Origin: JBCDJG01 sp038748065
GTDB lineage: Bacteria; Pseudomonadota; Gammaproteobacteria; Pseudomonadales; Halieaceae
Assembly (NCBI GenBank): GCA_038748065.1
Contig: JBCDJG010000002.1
Location: 62,001 to 126,000 of the forward strand
Direction: 5' to 3'
Length of the DNA stretch: 64,000 bases
In this document: one piece after another, positions 34,068-43,195 of the stretch
Position numbering within the stretch: the first letter of the stretch is position 1
How the letters are laid out: the number at the start of each line of letters is the position of its first letter
Translations under genes and position numbers: made by a program
Notes under the pieces: model-generated
What the model was told of the DNA's origin: nothing
The model's database searches: none
Seen by the model: only the letters and a program-made list of their open reading frames with translations

Positions 34068-34943
34068 TCAGGTCAGCCAAATCCTCGGTGACTTGGCTGG
34101 GCGATCAAGCAACAGTGGCCGAAGCTCGCGCCACCAGCCCTGAAAACACCTGCGCGCCTGCTCGGCGCTGGGCCCGAGATAACGACCCAGGTAGAAGTTG
34201 CCCACGCGAGTCAGGGCGCTGTGCCGCTGGTAGCCGCTGTGGCTGGCTATCGCGCGTAGGCTGTCGACTAAAGTATCGTCGTTCGTCTCTGCGAAGGGGC
34301 CCATCAGGAAGAAGCCGTATACCGGCTGGCCCTGCAGGGCGGCCCGCGCATCGATTAGGTGCCGGTTGTGATCGCCGATAGCGAAACGATCAACGAAAAC
34401 GGGGCGCCCGTCAATGCTTACGCGGTAGCCCTGTTCGAAGCGGCCCTGGTCGAAACGGGCATCGACGGCAGGCAGACCAAAGCAGCTCACCTCCCAGGCA
34501 GCAAGGCGGGCGTCCGCTGCCAGGTCTATCTCGGTATGCAGCGCGACGTCGGCACCGGGAAAGGCTATCGTCTCCAGGGGAAACCACTCGAGCTGTGCAC
34601 CCGATGCTGCAGTAAGCCGGACCTGCTGAACCTGCTGTGTCTGGTTATCCCTGGCACGATAAGCGCGACCGGCGCCCGGCGTGGTCAGTAATGCCTTCGT
34701 GTTCTCGCCAAGCTCGACGCGAATGCACAACTCATCCCCGGAAACCAGGCCGCCGGGGGGGTGCAGAATATAGGTATGCGCACAATCCGGGCCCTCGGGG
34801 TAGAAGGGCCGCTGGACGTAAAGCGGCCCGCGATGTTCGCTCACGACAAGTCGGGTGCTGTCGCGACGGTGGGCAAAGCCCAGGTGCAGGTCAGCCCGCC
34901 AGTGAGTGGCGGAGCTGGCAGCTTCGGCTTGCGCCTGATTCAA
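34068..34943 (-). CDS. ureD: Urease accessory protein UreD
   Basis: A scaffold protein of 291 residues needed for urease activation with UreF and UreG. Family segments are GPLYVQRPFYPEG, YILHPPGGLVSGDEL, TTPGAGRAYRARD and LEWFPLETIAFPGA. It lies 30 bp upstream of ureA. Its ATG overlaps the stop of the upstream outer-membrane barrel gene by 4 bp, so translation of the two is likely coupled. Confidence 0.95.
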   Translation of the reverse strand: MNQAQAEAASSATHWRADLHLGFAHRRDSTRLVVSEHRGPLYVQRPFYPEGPDCAHTYILHPPGGLVSGDELCIRVELGENTKALLTTPGAGRAYRARDNQTQQVQQVRLTAASGAQLEWFPLETIAFPGADVALHTEIDLAADARLAAWEVSCFGLPAVDARFDQGRFEQGYRVSIDGRPVFVDRFAIGDHNRHLIDARAALQGQPVYGFFLMGPFAETNDDTLVDSLRAIASHSGYQRHSALTRVGNFYLGRYLGPSAEQARRCFQGWWRELRPLLLDRPAKSPRIWLT

Positions 34944-35500
34944 AAGGTGAAGCGCACGCCCAGGCCCGCCGTGTCGATCGCGACGTCACCTTCGATGCGA
35001 ACGTACTCGAGGTAAAAGTCCAGACTGCCACCTACGTTCAGGGCAGCACCTACGCCGAAATAGGGCTCCGTGCTGTCGGCATCGACGAAGCGTCCGTCCG
35101 CTTCAAGGTAGGCCGCGCCAATTCGACCGTAAACATCCAGCACCCACAGCGGTACCGATACGATGCCGCCCAGGGAAATGGCGGTAAGGTCGAAATTGAG
35201 TTTTTCGCCATCGTCCAGTCGGTCGGAGGCAAACTCGCCGAGGTCCCAGTAAGCGGCGTCGATGGCGAGCCATTTGTTAAAGCGATAGCCACCACCGGCA
35301 TTGAAACCAACGGCGTTGTCATCGAACAGGGCCTCAATATCATCGCCAATGTCAATGTCGTCATCGTCGAGTGAGTCGTCGACCTGACCCCACTGCACTG
35401 CGCCCCCGACAAACCAGCCGGTACCGTCCGCTGATGCGGTCTGTGCCACGAGAGTGCTGGCCGTGAGAATGGTGAGGGCGAGAATGAGCTTTTGCAGCAT
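34940..35500 (-). CDS. Small outer-membrane beta-barrel protein, first gene of the urease operon
   Basis: A 186-residue OmpA/OmpW-like eight-stranded barrel. The signal peptide ends near TASA after LILALTILTASTLVAQ. Alternating strands follow: GWFVGGAVQWGQV, AVGFNAGGGYRFNKWLAIDAA, ISLGGIVSVPLWVLDVYGRI, YFGVGAALNVGGS and DFYLEYVRIEG, ending in the canonical aromatic GLGVRFTF. An acidic loop rich in Asp (DDSLDDDDIDIGDDIE) follows the first strand. The ATG at 35500 has AGGAG upstream. It overlaps ureD, so it is probably co-transcribed with urease; a role in urea or nickel entry is inference only. A 12-bp palindrome (TGTGGCGCCACA) lies at 35551-35562 upstream. Confidence 0.82.
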   Translation of the reverse strand: MLQKLILALTILTASTLVAQTASADGTGWFVGGAVQWGQVDDSLDDDDIDIGDDIEALFDDNAVGFNAGGGYRFNKWLAIDAAYWDLGEFASDRLDDGEKLNFDLTAISLGGIVSVPLWVLDVYGRIGAAYLEADGRFVDADSTEPYFGVGAALNVGGSLDFYLEYVRIEGDVAIDTAGLGVRFTF

Positions 35501-35639
35501 GTTTGACTCCTGAGGATTGATTTTTGCGGTCCGAGGACGGTTTGTCGCGTTGTGGCGCCACATTCTAGCGGCTTGTATCGGGGGCTTGCACCATTAATCC
35601 GTTATTCTCGCAATGCGCGGACCAGGCAGGATGCCCGCT

Positions 35640-36716
35640 TCACGACTGAAGCCGAGTGAAGCAATCGAGAGATGTTTTTAGCGCGCCAAGGCGCCCACCC
35701 TCGATGCCTAAGCGGATCAATGCCGAGCCTTTGGTGAGGCCCTCATTTTCGTCTATCACGCGAACGAGGATACCTTGCTCTGCTAATTGGTCAGCCAGGG
35801 CGTGGCCGTTTTGCGCTGACATCAGGTAGCTGTGGAAAAAAGATGTCCTCGCCACGAGGGTGGCGCCCAACCTTACAAAGAGCGGCTCCAGCTGACGCTG
35901 CATCATTGCGGAATTTTGCTCGAGGCCAAGCCGGGCCTGAGTCTGCCATGCAACATCTTTTAAGGCTTGCTGGGCAACCCACTGTGCCGGGCCATTCACT
36001 GCCCACGGCCCCTGCAAGCGTCTGATTGCTGCCAGTCGCTCCGGTGCTGCGAAAATAAAACCAAGACGCAAACCTGCCAGGCCGAAAAACTTTCCGAAGG
36101 AGCGCAGGACAATCAAGTTATGCGGCCAGTGGTCACCGCCCGCTCTCAGCAGGGATTGCCCCGGGGACGTGTCGATGAAGGCTTCATCGGCGACGACGCA
36201 GCCGCCATCGGTCAAACGGGACGCGCAGTCTAGAACGTGATCGATAGATAAGAGCAGTCCGCTGGGGTTATTGGGTTGGATCAACACCAGGTGACACGCT
36301 GAGCGCGCGTTAATGGCCTTATCCAGGGCGGTCAGCGCGGCGGCGTGACCCGCCATGGCTGGATAGCGCTCGATATGCAGGCCAGCGTTCAACCATTGGT
36401 AGGCATGCTCCTGGTAGCCAACATCGGGCACTAGCGCTGGCAATTCCGGAAGCCATGAAGGCAAGGCCTGGATAGCGGCCTGGCTGCCGGATACGGCTAG
36501 CCAGTTATGCCGCCCGTAGTAGCTGCACACGGCGCCTTCAAATTCTCTGCGCTGGTAGGGAAGCTGCGTCATGACTGAAGGCGGAATGGGGCCGACCGGG
36601 TAGGGCACAGGGTTTATACCGGTTGATAGGTCGGTCCAGTCCTCTATCGGTATGCCGTAGCGATCACTCGCGCTGACCAGGTCACCACCGTGCAAGGGGT
36701 CTTCCTCGAAGCTCAA
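35640..36716 (-). CDS. cobC: Threonine-phosphate decarboxylase / aminotransferase-like cobalamin protein
   Basis: A PLP-dependent enzyme of the histidinol-phosphate-aminotransferase fold. It decarboxylates L-threonine-O-phosphate to aminopropanol phosphate for the cobalamin linker (Salmonella name CobD, Pseudomonas name CobC). Seen are the start region HGGDLVSASDRYGI with DLSTGINP, IQPNNPSGLLL, VVADEAFID and the PLP-Lys region VLRSFGKFFGLAGLRLGF. No ATG is available; TTG at 36716 gives the usual N terminus just after the cbiB stop, while GTG 36770 and TTG 36803 are alternatives overlapping cbiB. It forms a minus-strand pair with cbiB. Confidence 0.88.
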   Translation of the reverse strand: MSFEEDPLHGGDLVSASDRYGIPIEDWTDLSTGINPVPYPVGPIPPSVMTQLPYQRREFEGAVCSYYGRHNWLAVSGSQAAIQALPSWLPELPALVPDVGYQEHAYQWLNAGLHIERYPAMAGHAAALTALDKAINARSACHLVLIQPNNPSGLLLSIDHVLDCASRLTDGGCVVADEAFIDTSPGQSLLRAGGDHWPHNLIVLRSFGKFFGLAGLRLGFIFAAPERLAAIRRLQGPWAVNGPAQWVAQQALKDVAWQTQARLGLEQNSAMMQRQLEPLFVRLGATLVARTSFFHSYLMSAQNGHALADQLAEQGILVRVIDENEGLTKGSALIRLGIEGGRLGALKTSLDCFTRLQS

Positions 36717-36718
36717 GG

Positions 36719-37681
36719 TCAGTGTCCAAGAGCCGTGAAAACCGCCGTAAGGCCCAGGAGACAAACACACCAGAGGGCCAGCGATCGATCCACCAGGCGG
36801 CAAGCGGCCTCTATGGTACTGGCGTTCGCGGTGAACTGACTGTCCCTTGAGCTCTCAGGGCCGAGGCGGGGGCGTCGCTCTATCTTCTGGTTGTAGCGGG
36901 AGTCGCCGCCCAGTGACACATTTAAGGCACCGGCGCCAGCGGCCATGACCGGGCCCGCATTGGGGCTCTTCCAATTTGGGCCCTGCGTCAGCCAGCAGTG
37001 GAGCGCGAGTCTTGTGTTGCCGAGCAGGGCATAGCTCATCGCGGTCAAGCGAGCCGGTAGGTAGTTGAGCAAGTCATCGACGCGCGCCGCGCACCAGCCA
37101 AAGGCGTGAAAGCGAGGTGTCTTGTAACCCCACATGGCATCCAGGGTGTTCGCGAGGCGATACAGAACGACCCCCGGTATGCCTGCGAGCACGAACCAGA
37201 AGATAGCTGAGAAAACGGCGTCAGCGCCGTTTTCCAGGATTGATTCGGATGCCGCCCTGGCGACGCCTTCCTCGTCCAGGTCGTCCGTATCGCGACTGAC
37301 CAGCATCGCAACCGCCGCTCTGGCCCGGCCTAACTCGCCTCGCTGTAAGGGAGTTACTACAGCGTTGGCGTGACGATGCAAACTATTCCAGCCAACAGCG
37401 ATGTACAAAAATACACCGCCAACCGCGATCTCTATGGCAGGGTGAACCCTGGCTGCCTGTGCGATCAGCATGCTTGTAGCGACGAGGGGCGCGACGGCAC
37501 AGAAACACCCCAGGATACCCCGCGCCTTGGCCCCAAGGGCATCGCCGGGGCTGGAGCTGTTGAGAAACTGTTCGATGCCAGTCGCCCATCTGCCAAAACC
37601 CACGAGGGGGTGCAGGCGTCTGGGTTCTCCCAGGAAATGGTCCAGTGCCAGCGCCAGGAAGACCGCGAATAGCACACTCAT
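36719..37681 (-). CDS. cbiB: Adenosylcobinamide-phosphate synthase (CbiB/CobD)
   Basis: A membrane enzyme of 320 residues joining the aminopropanol linker to adenosylcobyric acid. Motifs are LDHFLGEPRRLHPLVGFGRW, LVSRDTDDLDEEGVARAASE, SILENGADAVFSAIFWF, NTLDAMWGYKTPRFHAFGW and GAGALNVSLGG. Several hydrophobic helices are present. The ATG at 37681 fits the family N terminus. It is divergent from the riboswitch-controlled cobN-like operon. The 119-bp gap up to the riboswitch should hold its promoter, but I see no strong box. Confidence 0.94.
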   Translation of the reverse strand: MSVLFAVFLALALDHFLGEPRRLHPLVGFGRWATGIEQFLNSSSPGDALGAKARGILGCFCAVAPLVATSMLIAQAARVHPAIEIAVGGVFLYIAVGWNSLHRHANAVVTPLQRGELGRARAAVAMLVSRDTDDLDEEGVARAASESILENGADAVFSAIFWFVLAGIPGVVLYRLANTLDAMWGYKTPRFHAFGWCAARVDDLLNYLPARLTAMSYALLGNTRLALHCWLTQGPNWKSPNAGPVMAAGAGALNVSLGGDSRYNQKIERRPRLGPESSRDSQFTANASTIEAACRLVDRSLALWCVCLLGLTAVFTALGH

Positions 37682-37800
37682 TGATTCTTCGTAGTACACC
37701 ATCGGGATCGCATTAAGCCACAGGCAATACATGAGTCACAAAGTGACTGGGGCTCTGCCGGGTGATTAGAGGGCCGTTATGGTACCATCGCCTGCGAATT

Positions 37801-37902
37801 CAGGTGCCCCCGTGGATAATCGGGAAACAGGTGAGCAAGCCTGTACTGCCCCCGCAACGGTGATGGTTTCGTAGAAGCCTAAGTCCGGAGACCGGCCTGT
37901 TT
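37801..37902 (+). ncRNA. Cobalamin riboswitch upstream of the cobN-like operon
   Basis: The conserved B12-box elements appear in order: AGGTGCCCC, GGGAAACAGGTG, the hallmark CTGCCCCCGCAACGGTGAT (37845-37863), and TCCGGAGACCGGCCTG (37885-37900). The RNA lies about 100 bp upstream of the chelatase start. High adenosylcobalamin should lower expression of the downstream operon; the 3' expression platform was not resolved. Confidence 0.95.
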
Positions 37903-38005
37903 CCCAATACATTGTGCTCAGGCGGGGTGCCCTGATAGCGATAGTTTGGCTGTACCGTGTTTGCAGTCTCTATTTGCCTGTGCCCGCCTGCCCTGGCGAG
38001 GTGAT

Positions 38006-41000
38006 ATGCAATCCCCAAGGCGTAAATTAGCCAGTTGCTACAAAAGTCTGCTACTTGCGATGGCTACGATCCTGGTCACTGTGCCCTTGCGTGCCCAGGG
38101 CCCTGGCTACCTGTTGGTGCTGGTTTCGCAGCGCAATGCGGAAACCGTTGCCGAAGCCGCGGCATACTTTGCAGAGCGCTATCCGAACCTCACTGTCCTT
38201 GCTCGAAGCGATGTGCAGATTCGCGAGTATGATGAAGCGGAGCTCGATAAACTGATCGGGAACAGTCGTGGCGTCCTGGGAATGGGGCTCTACGGGCCGA
38301 GCGTGATTGCCTTGAAGCCAGTGCTAAGTCAGTCGCGCAAGCCGCAGCTCTTCATGAGCAGCGATCACAACCTGGTTGGCTTGAGCCAAATGCGCGAAGG
38401 TCCCCTGTTCGATAGCGATGAGCAACTGCGGGCCGTTGCGAGGAACACCCCGGAGTCAGATTTTGCGGGCTGGCTCTCCGGCATGCGCGATAGCTACCCA
38501 AGTGTGCTTCCCTGGATTGAGGCCCAGGCTTACTGGCAGGGAGGCGGGAGTGACAACAGCGCGCAGCTATTTGCCTGGTTCTATGGTGAACTTGGCGCTA
38601 ACACAAGCTTTGAGCCACCCAAGCCTCAGGCGCGTTTGCGCTGGCTGTATCGTGGCAGCATCAGCGACAGCATGCCGCGTTTAGAGGATCGGCCTGTAGT
38701 CGCCGTGGTGGACCATGCTGGCGGCGGAAGGCCTGGTGACCGCGCGCTGCTGCGAGAGCTCTGCCAGGCAGTGGCGCGAGAGGCGAACCAGCAATGCCTG
38801 ACTGCGCTGGCTTACTGGGGCGAGGCGGGCGTTCAGGCCGTGGATGCACTTAAGGCGCTGGAAGGCCGCCTGTCGTCGGTCATCATGCTGCAGGACTTTG
38901 TCGTGGGTGGCGGGGAAGGGCGACAGGCCGTCGTCGATCGGCTCAAGCAATTGAACGTGCCCGTCATCAAGGCCATTAAACTGCGCGATCGAACTGAAGC
39001 GGAATGGCTGCTGTCGGCCGATGGTCTGGCCTATGACAAGGTCTATTACCAGGTGGCCATGCCCGAGTTGCAAGGTGCTTCTCAGCCCCTGGTTGTTGCG
39101 GTTGCGGGGCGTGTTGCTGACGACGCGCTTACCGGTATTCGCGTACAGGCTATCGAGCCACAGCGTGAGGGGCTTGGCTCTATCACCGAGCGGATTGCGC
39201 GCTGGCAACTGCTGCGCGAGAAAGACAACGCCGAGAAACGGGTTGCGGTCATTTACTATAACCACCCGCCCGGACGACACAACATCGGGGCGGATAATCT
39301 CGATGTCCCCGCCTCCCTGTGGCAGATTCTCAATGCGCTTGAAGAGGCGGGCTATAACACGGGCACGCTGCCTGAGTCGCAGGACGCTCTGCTTGAGCTG
39401 ATGCAGGCGCGGGGCGTCAACCTGCCTAGAGATGCGGGTTCACTCGCGCGCATGAGCAGCGAGATCAAGCGCGCGGATTTGGGCCGCTACAAGGCCTGGT
39501 TTGCTAAGCTGCCGCCGTCGGTCAAGAGCGAGATGGAGTTTGGGCCTTTCGGCCTACTGAAGGAGCAGATTCTCGAGGCGCTGGCGCAGGACAAGCCAGA
39601 GCTCGGGCAGACAATACTCGAGCACACAATGGAGGAGATGCATCACCTCCTCGAGGGCGTTGATCACCCTGGCCGCGAGCGGGCACTCGATCTCATTGAA
39701 CAACTAGAAACCTGCTATGGCGGCGCGCTCTCTGGCGCGGGCACGGATTGTGTTCGGGGCGAGGCCACGGATATCAACGCCGCTCTCGGCAAGATCGGTA
39801 TCGAAGGCCTGGCCGGGTGGGGCGTGGCGCCCGGCGCGGTAATGACCGTTAACGGGGATATCCTGTTGCCGGGGATGCAGTTTGGAAACGTATTCATCGG
39901 GCCGCAGCCGCCGCGTGGCTGGGAAATTAACGAAGAATTGCTGCACGCCAACCTGGCCTTTCCGCCACCTCACCAATACCTGGCCTTTTACCACTTCCTG
40001 AAAGAAGATTTCAAAGCCGATGCGCTGGTTCACCTGGGGCGCCACTCCACCTATGAATTTCTGCCGCGGCGCTCGGTCGGGTTGGCGGCCGATGACTATG
40101 CACGCGTTATCGGTGGGGACATCCCCGGGGTCTACCCCTATATCGTTGACGGTGTGGGAGAGGGTATTCAGGCCAAGCGCCGAGGCCTGGCAGTGATGGT
40201 CGATCATCTGACGCCGCCGCTGCAGATAACTCCCTTATACGATGGGCTGCTCCAGCTGCGGCAGCTGGTAGAGAGTTTTGAGGCGATGCATGGGAGTAAG
40301 AACACGGCCGTCACCGAACGCTTGGTGGGTGAGATACGTGCCAAGGTTGATGCACTGGAACTGACCGACGAATTGGCTGAAGCGATGTCGGCAGAGTTGG
40401 CGGTCATGGGCATCAGCTTCGAGCAGGTCGATGATGATCTGATGGTCCACGAAGTCGGCCACTACCTGACGGATTTGCAGGAGCGCTTCATGCCGCTGGG
40501 ACTCCACGTGTACGGCAAGGATTGGGACAGCGATGCCGTGACAATGATGCTGGATTCCATGTCACCGGAGGACGATGCCCAGCGCGCCGACTGGCAGCTG
40601 CAGCTGACGCGATCACCCGAGGCAGAAATGCAGGCGCTATTGCGGGGATTATCGGGTGGCTATATTGAGCCTGGCCAGGGCAACGACCCGATCCGCAGCC
40701 CTGCGAGTCTGCCGACAGGCAGGAACTTTTTTGCGCTCGATAGCAGTCTGATCCCGAGTCGGGTCGCCTGGGAACTGGGCAGCGAGATGGCGCGGGACGC
40801 TCGCGCTGAGCGAGAGAAAGCTGGGCAACAGACCAGCGGCAAGCGCGAAGCAATGGTGTTGTGGGCATCGGATGTGGTGCGCGATGAAGGGGTGATGATC
40901 GCCTTCGGTCTCGACATGCTGGGAATTGAACCCGTGTGGAATAGCCGAGGGTTGGTCACGGGCCTGAAGCGGCAGTCCGTCGCAGATGCGGGTCGTGTTC

Positions 41001-42352
41001 GGCGTGACGTGGTGTTCACCACGTCCGGGCTGTTTCGCGATCTCTACGGGCAGCAAATGAGGCTGCTGAATCGCGCCACCCTGCTGGCCCTGGATGCCAG
41101 TGCAGATACGATTATTCGCGATTACCCGGCGCTCACCCTGGCGCTGACCGAGGCCTTGAGTCCGCTGGAAGATGCTGGCCTGGGCGGCGATGAAGCGCTG
41201 GCGGTAAACCAGGTCGCGGCTCACTGGGTAAAACAGGCCAGCGAGTTACTCGGTAGTGGTATGCCCGCAGAGCGCGCTGGCGTGATGGCCAGTTATCGCG
41301 TGTTTGGTGATCCTCCCGGGAGTTATGGCGCAGGCATCAACCGACTGGCCGAACGCTCCGGCGCCTGGGAGCACCGTTCTGAGCTGGCAGAGGTCTACAT
41401 CAGGCGTCTGGGCCATAGTTATGGCATGAGTGGCTTTGGCGTGCCCGCACAGGCGGCTTTCGAGCGTGTGTTGGTCGACGTTGAAAACACCTATTTCGGT
41501 CGATCCAGTAATCTTTACGGCCTGATTGATAACAACGACGCTTTTGATTACCTCGGCGGATTAAGCCTGTCTGTGGAGACGCTTGCGGGCGCGGCGCCCA
41601 ACAACTACGTGTTGGATCATTCAGACCCAACGCGGGTGCGGGCGCAGCCGCTTGGCAGGGCGCTGCGGCAGGAGCTCCGAGGTCGCTTTCTTAACCCGGA
41701 GTGGTTGAAGGGGCTCATGGTGCACGGATATGCCGGGGCAAGAACGATGGGCAGCGAGTTCGTTGAGTATCTTTGGGGCTGGCAGATAACCAATCCTACC
41801 CTGGTGGGTGACTGGGCGTGGGAAGAAGTGAAAGCGGTCTACATCGATGATCGCTACGACCTACAGTTGGATGATTTTCTGGCGGAGGGCAGTAACGCCT
41901 ATGTCAAAAGCAACATGATTGCGGTCATGCTGGTGGCAGTGCACAAGGGTTTTTGGCAGGCAGAGCGGGCGACAGTTGAGCAGCTTGCTGCCGAGTTCGC
42001 GGCCCTGGTGGCTGAGAACGGCCTGCCGGGGAGCGGTCATACCGATCCGGACCAACCCATGCTGCCCTGGCTGGAGCGATACCTCAGCGCGGAGGATTGG
42101 CAGGCGCTGGCGCGTGTGGTGGACACAGCGAGGCCGCAGCTTCAGGCGGAGAAAGAGCAGCATCGCATCACGGAGCTGACCCTGGAAGATACGGAGACGG
42201 CCGACGACCAGAACTCGGCGGAGACCGTTCAGAGTAACGACGCTGCCGGCCCATCCACGGCCTGGCTATGGTGGGCCTTGGCGCTGGTGGCGCTAGCGGT
42301 ATGTGCTGGCTACGCAGGCGGCGTGCGCCAAGCCAGGCTGATCAGGGGATAG
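38006..42352 (+). CDS. CobN-like chelatase homologue with signal peptide and C-terminal membrane anchor
   Basis: A 1448-residue relative of the large subunit of cobaltochelatase (CobN) and magnesium chelatase (BchH). Family segments are VYYNHPPGRHNIGADNLDVP, the conserved HLGRHSTYEFLPRRSVGL, FGDPPGSYGAGINRL and the late GYAGARTMGSEFVEYLWGWQ. Unusually it begins with a Sec signal (YKSLLLAMATILVTVPLRAQ, residues 12-31) and ends with one transmembrane helix (~1417-1440) before a basic tail. The catalytic body should therefore lie in the periplasm. No CobS/CobT chelatase ATPase genes are present in this window. ExbB-like and DUF2149 genes follow. The start at ATG 38006 has GAGGTGA upstream; TTG 37946 would spoil the signal. 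A corrinoid or tetrapyrrole metal-handling role is inferred. Confidence 0.85.
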   Translation: MQSPRRKLASCYKSLLLAMATILVTVPLRAQGPGYLLVLVSQRNAETVAEAAAYFAERYPNLTVLARSDVQIREYDEAELDKLIGNSRGVLGMGLYGPSVIALKPVLSQSRKPQLFMSSDHNLVGLSQMREGPLFDSDEQLRAVARNTPESDFAGWLSGMRDSYPSVLPWIEAQAYWQGGGSDNSAQLFAWFYGELGANTSFEPPKPQARLRWLYRGSISDSMPRLEDRPVVAVVDHAGGGRPGDRALLRELCQAVAREANQQCLTALAYWGEAGVQAVDALKALEGRLSSVIMLQDFVVGGGEGRQAVVDRLKQLNVPVIKAIKLRDRTEAEWLLSADGLAYDKVYYQVAMPELQGASQPLVVAVAGRVADDALTGIRVQAIEPQREGLGSITERIARWQLLREKDNAEKRVAVIYYNHPPGRHNIGADNLDVPASLWQILNALEEAGYNTGTLPESQDALLELMQARGVNLPRDAGSLARMSSEIKRADLGRYKAWFAKLPPSVKSEMEFGPFGLLKEQILEALAQDKPELGQTILEHTMEEMHHLLEGVDHPGRERALDLIEQLETCYGGALSGAGTDCVRGEATDINAALGKIGIEGLAGWGVAPGAVMTVNGDILLPGMQFGNVFIGPQPPRGWEINEELLHANLAFPPPHQYLAFYHFLKEDFKADALVHLGRHSTYEFLPRRSVGLAADDYARVIGGDIPGVYPYIVDGVGEGIQAKRRGLAVMVDHLTPPLQITPLYDGLLQLRQLVESFEAMHGSKNTAVTERLVGEIRAKVDALELTDELAEAMSAELAVMGISFEQVDDDLMVHEVGHYLTDLQERFMPLGLHVYGKDWDSDAVTMMLDSMSPEDDAQRADWQLQLTRSPEAEMQALLRGLSGGYIEPGQGNDPIRSPASLPTGRNFFALDSSLIPSRVAWELGSEMARDARAEREKAGQQTSGKREAMVLWASDVVRDEGVMIAFGLDMLGIEPVWNSRGLVTGLKRQSVADAGRVRRDVVFTTSGLFRDLYGQQMRLLNRATLLALDASADTIIRDYPALTLALTEALSPLEDAGLGGDEALAVNQVAAHWVKQASELLGSGMPAERAGVMASYRVFGDPPGSYGAGINRLAERSGAWEHRSELAEVYIRRLGHSYGMSGFGVPAQAAFERVLVDVENTYFGRSSNLYGLIDNNDAFDYLGGLSLSVETLAGAAPNNYVLDHSDPTRVRAQPLGRALRQELRGRFLNPEWLKGLMVHGYAGARTMGSEFVEYLWGWQITNPTLVGDWAWEEVKAVYIDDRYDLQLDDFLAEGSNAYVKSNMIAVMLVAVHKGFWQAERATVEQLAAEFAALVAENGLPGSGHTDPDQPMLPWLERYLSAEDWQALARVVDTARPQLQAEKEQHRITELTLEDTETADDQNSAETVQSNDAAGPSTAWLWWALALVALAVCAGYAGGVRQARLIRG

Positions 42353-42364
42353 GGGGCGATAGCA

Positions 42365-42820
42365 ATGTGGCACGGTTTGATGCTGGGCGCCTTACACCAG
42401 TTTGTTGAATGGTTGTTGTATCCCGTCATTTGTTTGCTCGCTGTGGCGCTGTTGTTGACCCTATGGGAGGTGGGCAGTGCCCTCGCCGAGAGGCGAAGCG
42501 TACTTGAGGCCTTTAGGCAGGCAGATATAGACAGCTTTGAACACTACGCGAACAGGCGCCTGGAGCGCTCTGACCTGCTGGCGCGTAGCGGGCCGATATT
42601 AGGTCTGATGGGTACGCTGATTCCACTCGGGCCCGGCCTTCGTGCGCTGGGCGATGGAAATATCGAGATATTAGCAACGGCTCTGACGGTTGCCTTCGAT
42701 ACCACCGTGGTGGGTTTATTGATCGGTCTCGTGGCCTACGCCCTCAGCCGGATGCGCCGCCGGTGGTATGACGATGTGTGGAAAGACATTGCGGCCAAGA
42801 GTGAGATGCAAAGCGCATGA
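42365..42820 (+). CDS. ExbB/TolQ/MotA-like proton channel protein
   Basis: A 151-residue inner-membrane protein with three hydrophobic helices (~10-35, ~75-95, ~100-125). The stretch ARSGPILGLMGTLIPLGPGL and ALTVAFDTTVVGLLIGLVAY is typical of the MotA/TolQ/ExbB family, with polar Thr residues lining the channel. It starts 12 bp after the chelatase homologue and overlaps the DUF2149 gene by 4 bp. It probably couples proton flow to the periplasmic chelatase-like protein or to a TonB-type process. It is shorter than classical ExbB. Confidence 0.85.
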   Translation: MWHGLMLGALHQFVEWLLYPVICLLAVALLLTLWEVGSALAERRSVLEAFRQADIDSFEHYANRRLERSDLLARSGPILGLMGTLIPLGPGLRALGDGNIEILATALTVAFDTTVVGLLIGLVAYALSRMRRRWYDDVWKDIAAKSEMQSA

Positions 42821-43149
42821 AGCAGCACGGCAGCGGTCAACGCCCTTCGTGGCAGTCTGGCCCTTTTTCTGACGGTGACTCAGACCCCATGCTGGGCTTT
42901 GCGAATATCATGGATGTGATGCTGGTATTCGCGCTGGGACTCATGCTGGCGCTGATATCTCAAAGCCAGGAGCTACGGCAACACTTCCGCCTGGAGAAGG
43001 AGCGAATTGTTGAGACGGGGCAAGAGTTGACCGAGGCACCCGAGTCTGTGAGAGAGATGATCGAGGCTGGCGGGGAGGGGATGGAATCGATTGGTCAGGT
43101 TTATCGCGATCCGGAAACAGGCAAACTCATTCTCGTGGGTGAGCAGTGA
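42817..43149 (+). CDS. DUF2149 protein (ExbD/TolR-like partner)
   Basis: A 110-residue single-pass membrane protein. The conserved sequence DPMLGFANIMDVMLVFALGL, then MLALIS (residues ~23-48), is the DUF2149 signature and membrane helix. The acidic start matches ExbD-like topology, with a short cytoplasmic N terminus and a periplasmic C terminus. DUF2149 genes are known to accompany CobN-like and ExbB-like genes in methanogens and Bacteroidetes. The start overlaps the exbB-like stop (ATGA). Confidence 0.83.
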   Translation: MKQHGSGQRPSWQSGPFSDGDSDPMLGFANIMDVMLVFALGLMLALISQSQELRQHFRLEKERIVETGQELTEAPESVREMIEAGGEGMESIGQVYRDPETGKLILVGEQ

Positions 43150-43195
43150 AGCGCGGTTTGGCCCATTTTATTTGTCCGGTGTTGGCGGGTGCCCG

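Noticed and set aside
34637..35374. Plus-strand open frame of 245 codons across ureD and the barrel gene
   Set aside because: It is antisense to two well-supported genes and lacks a credible family match.
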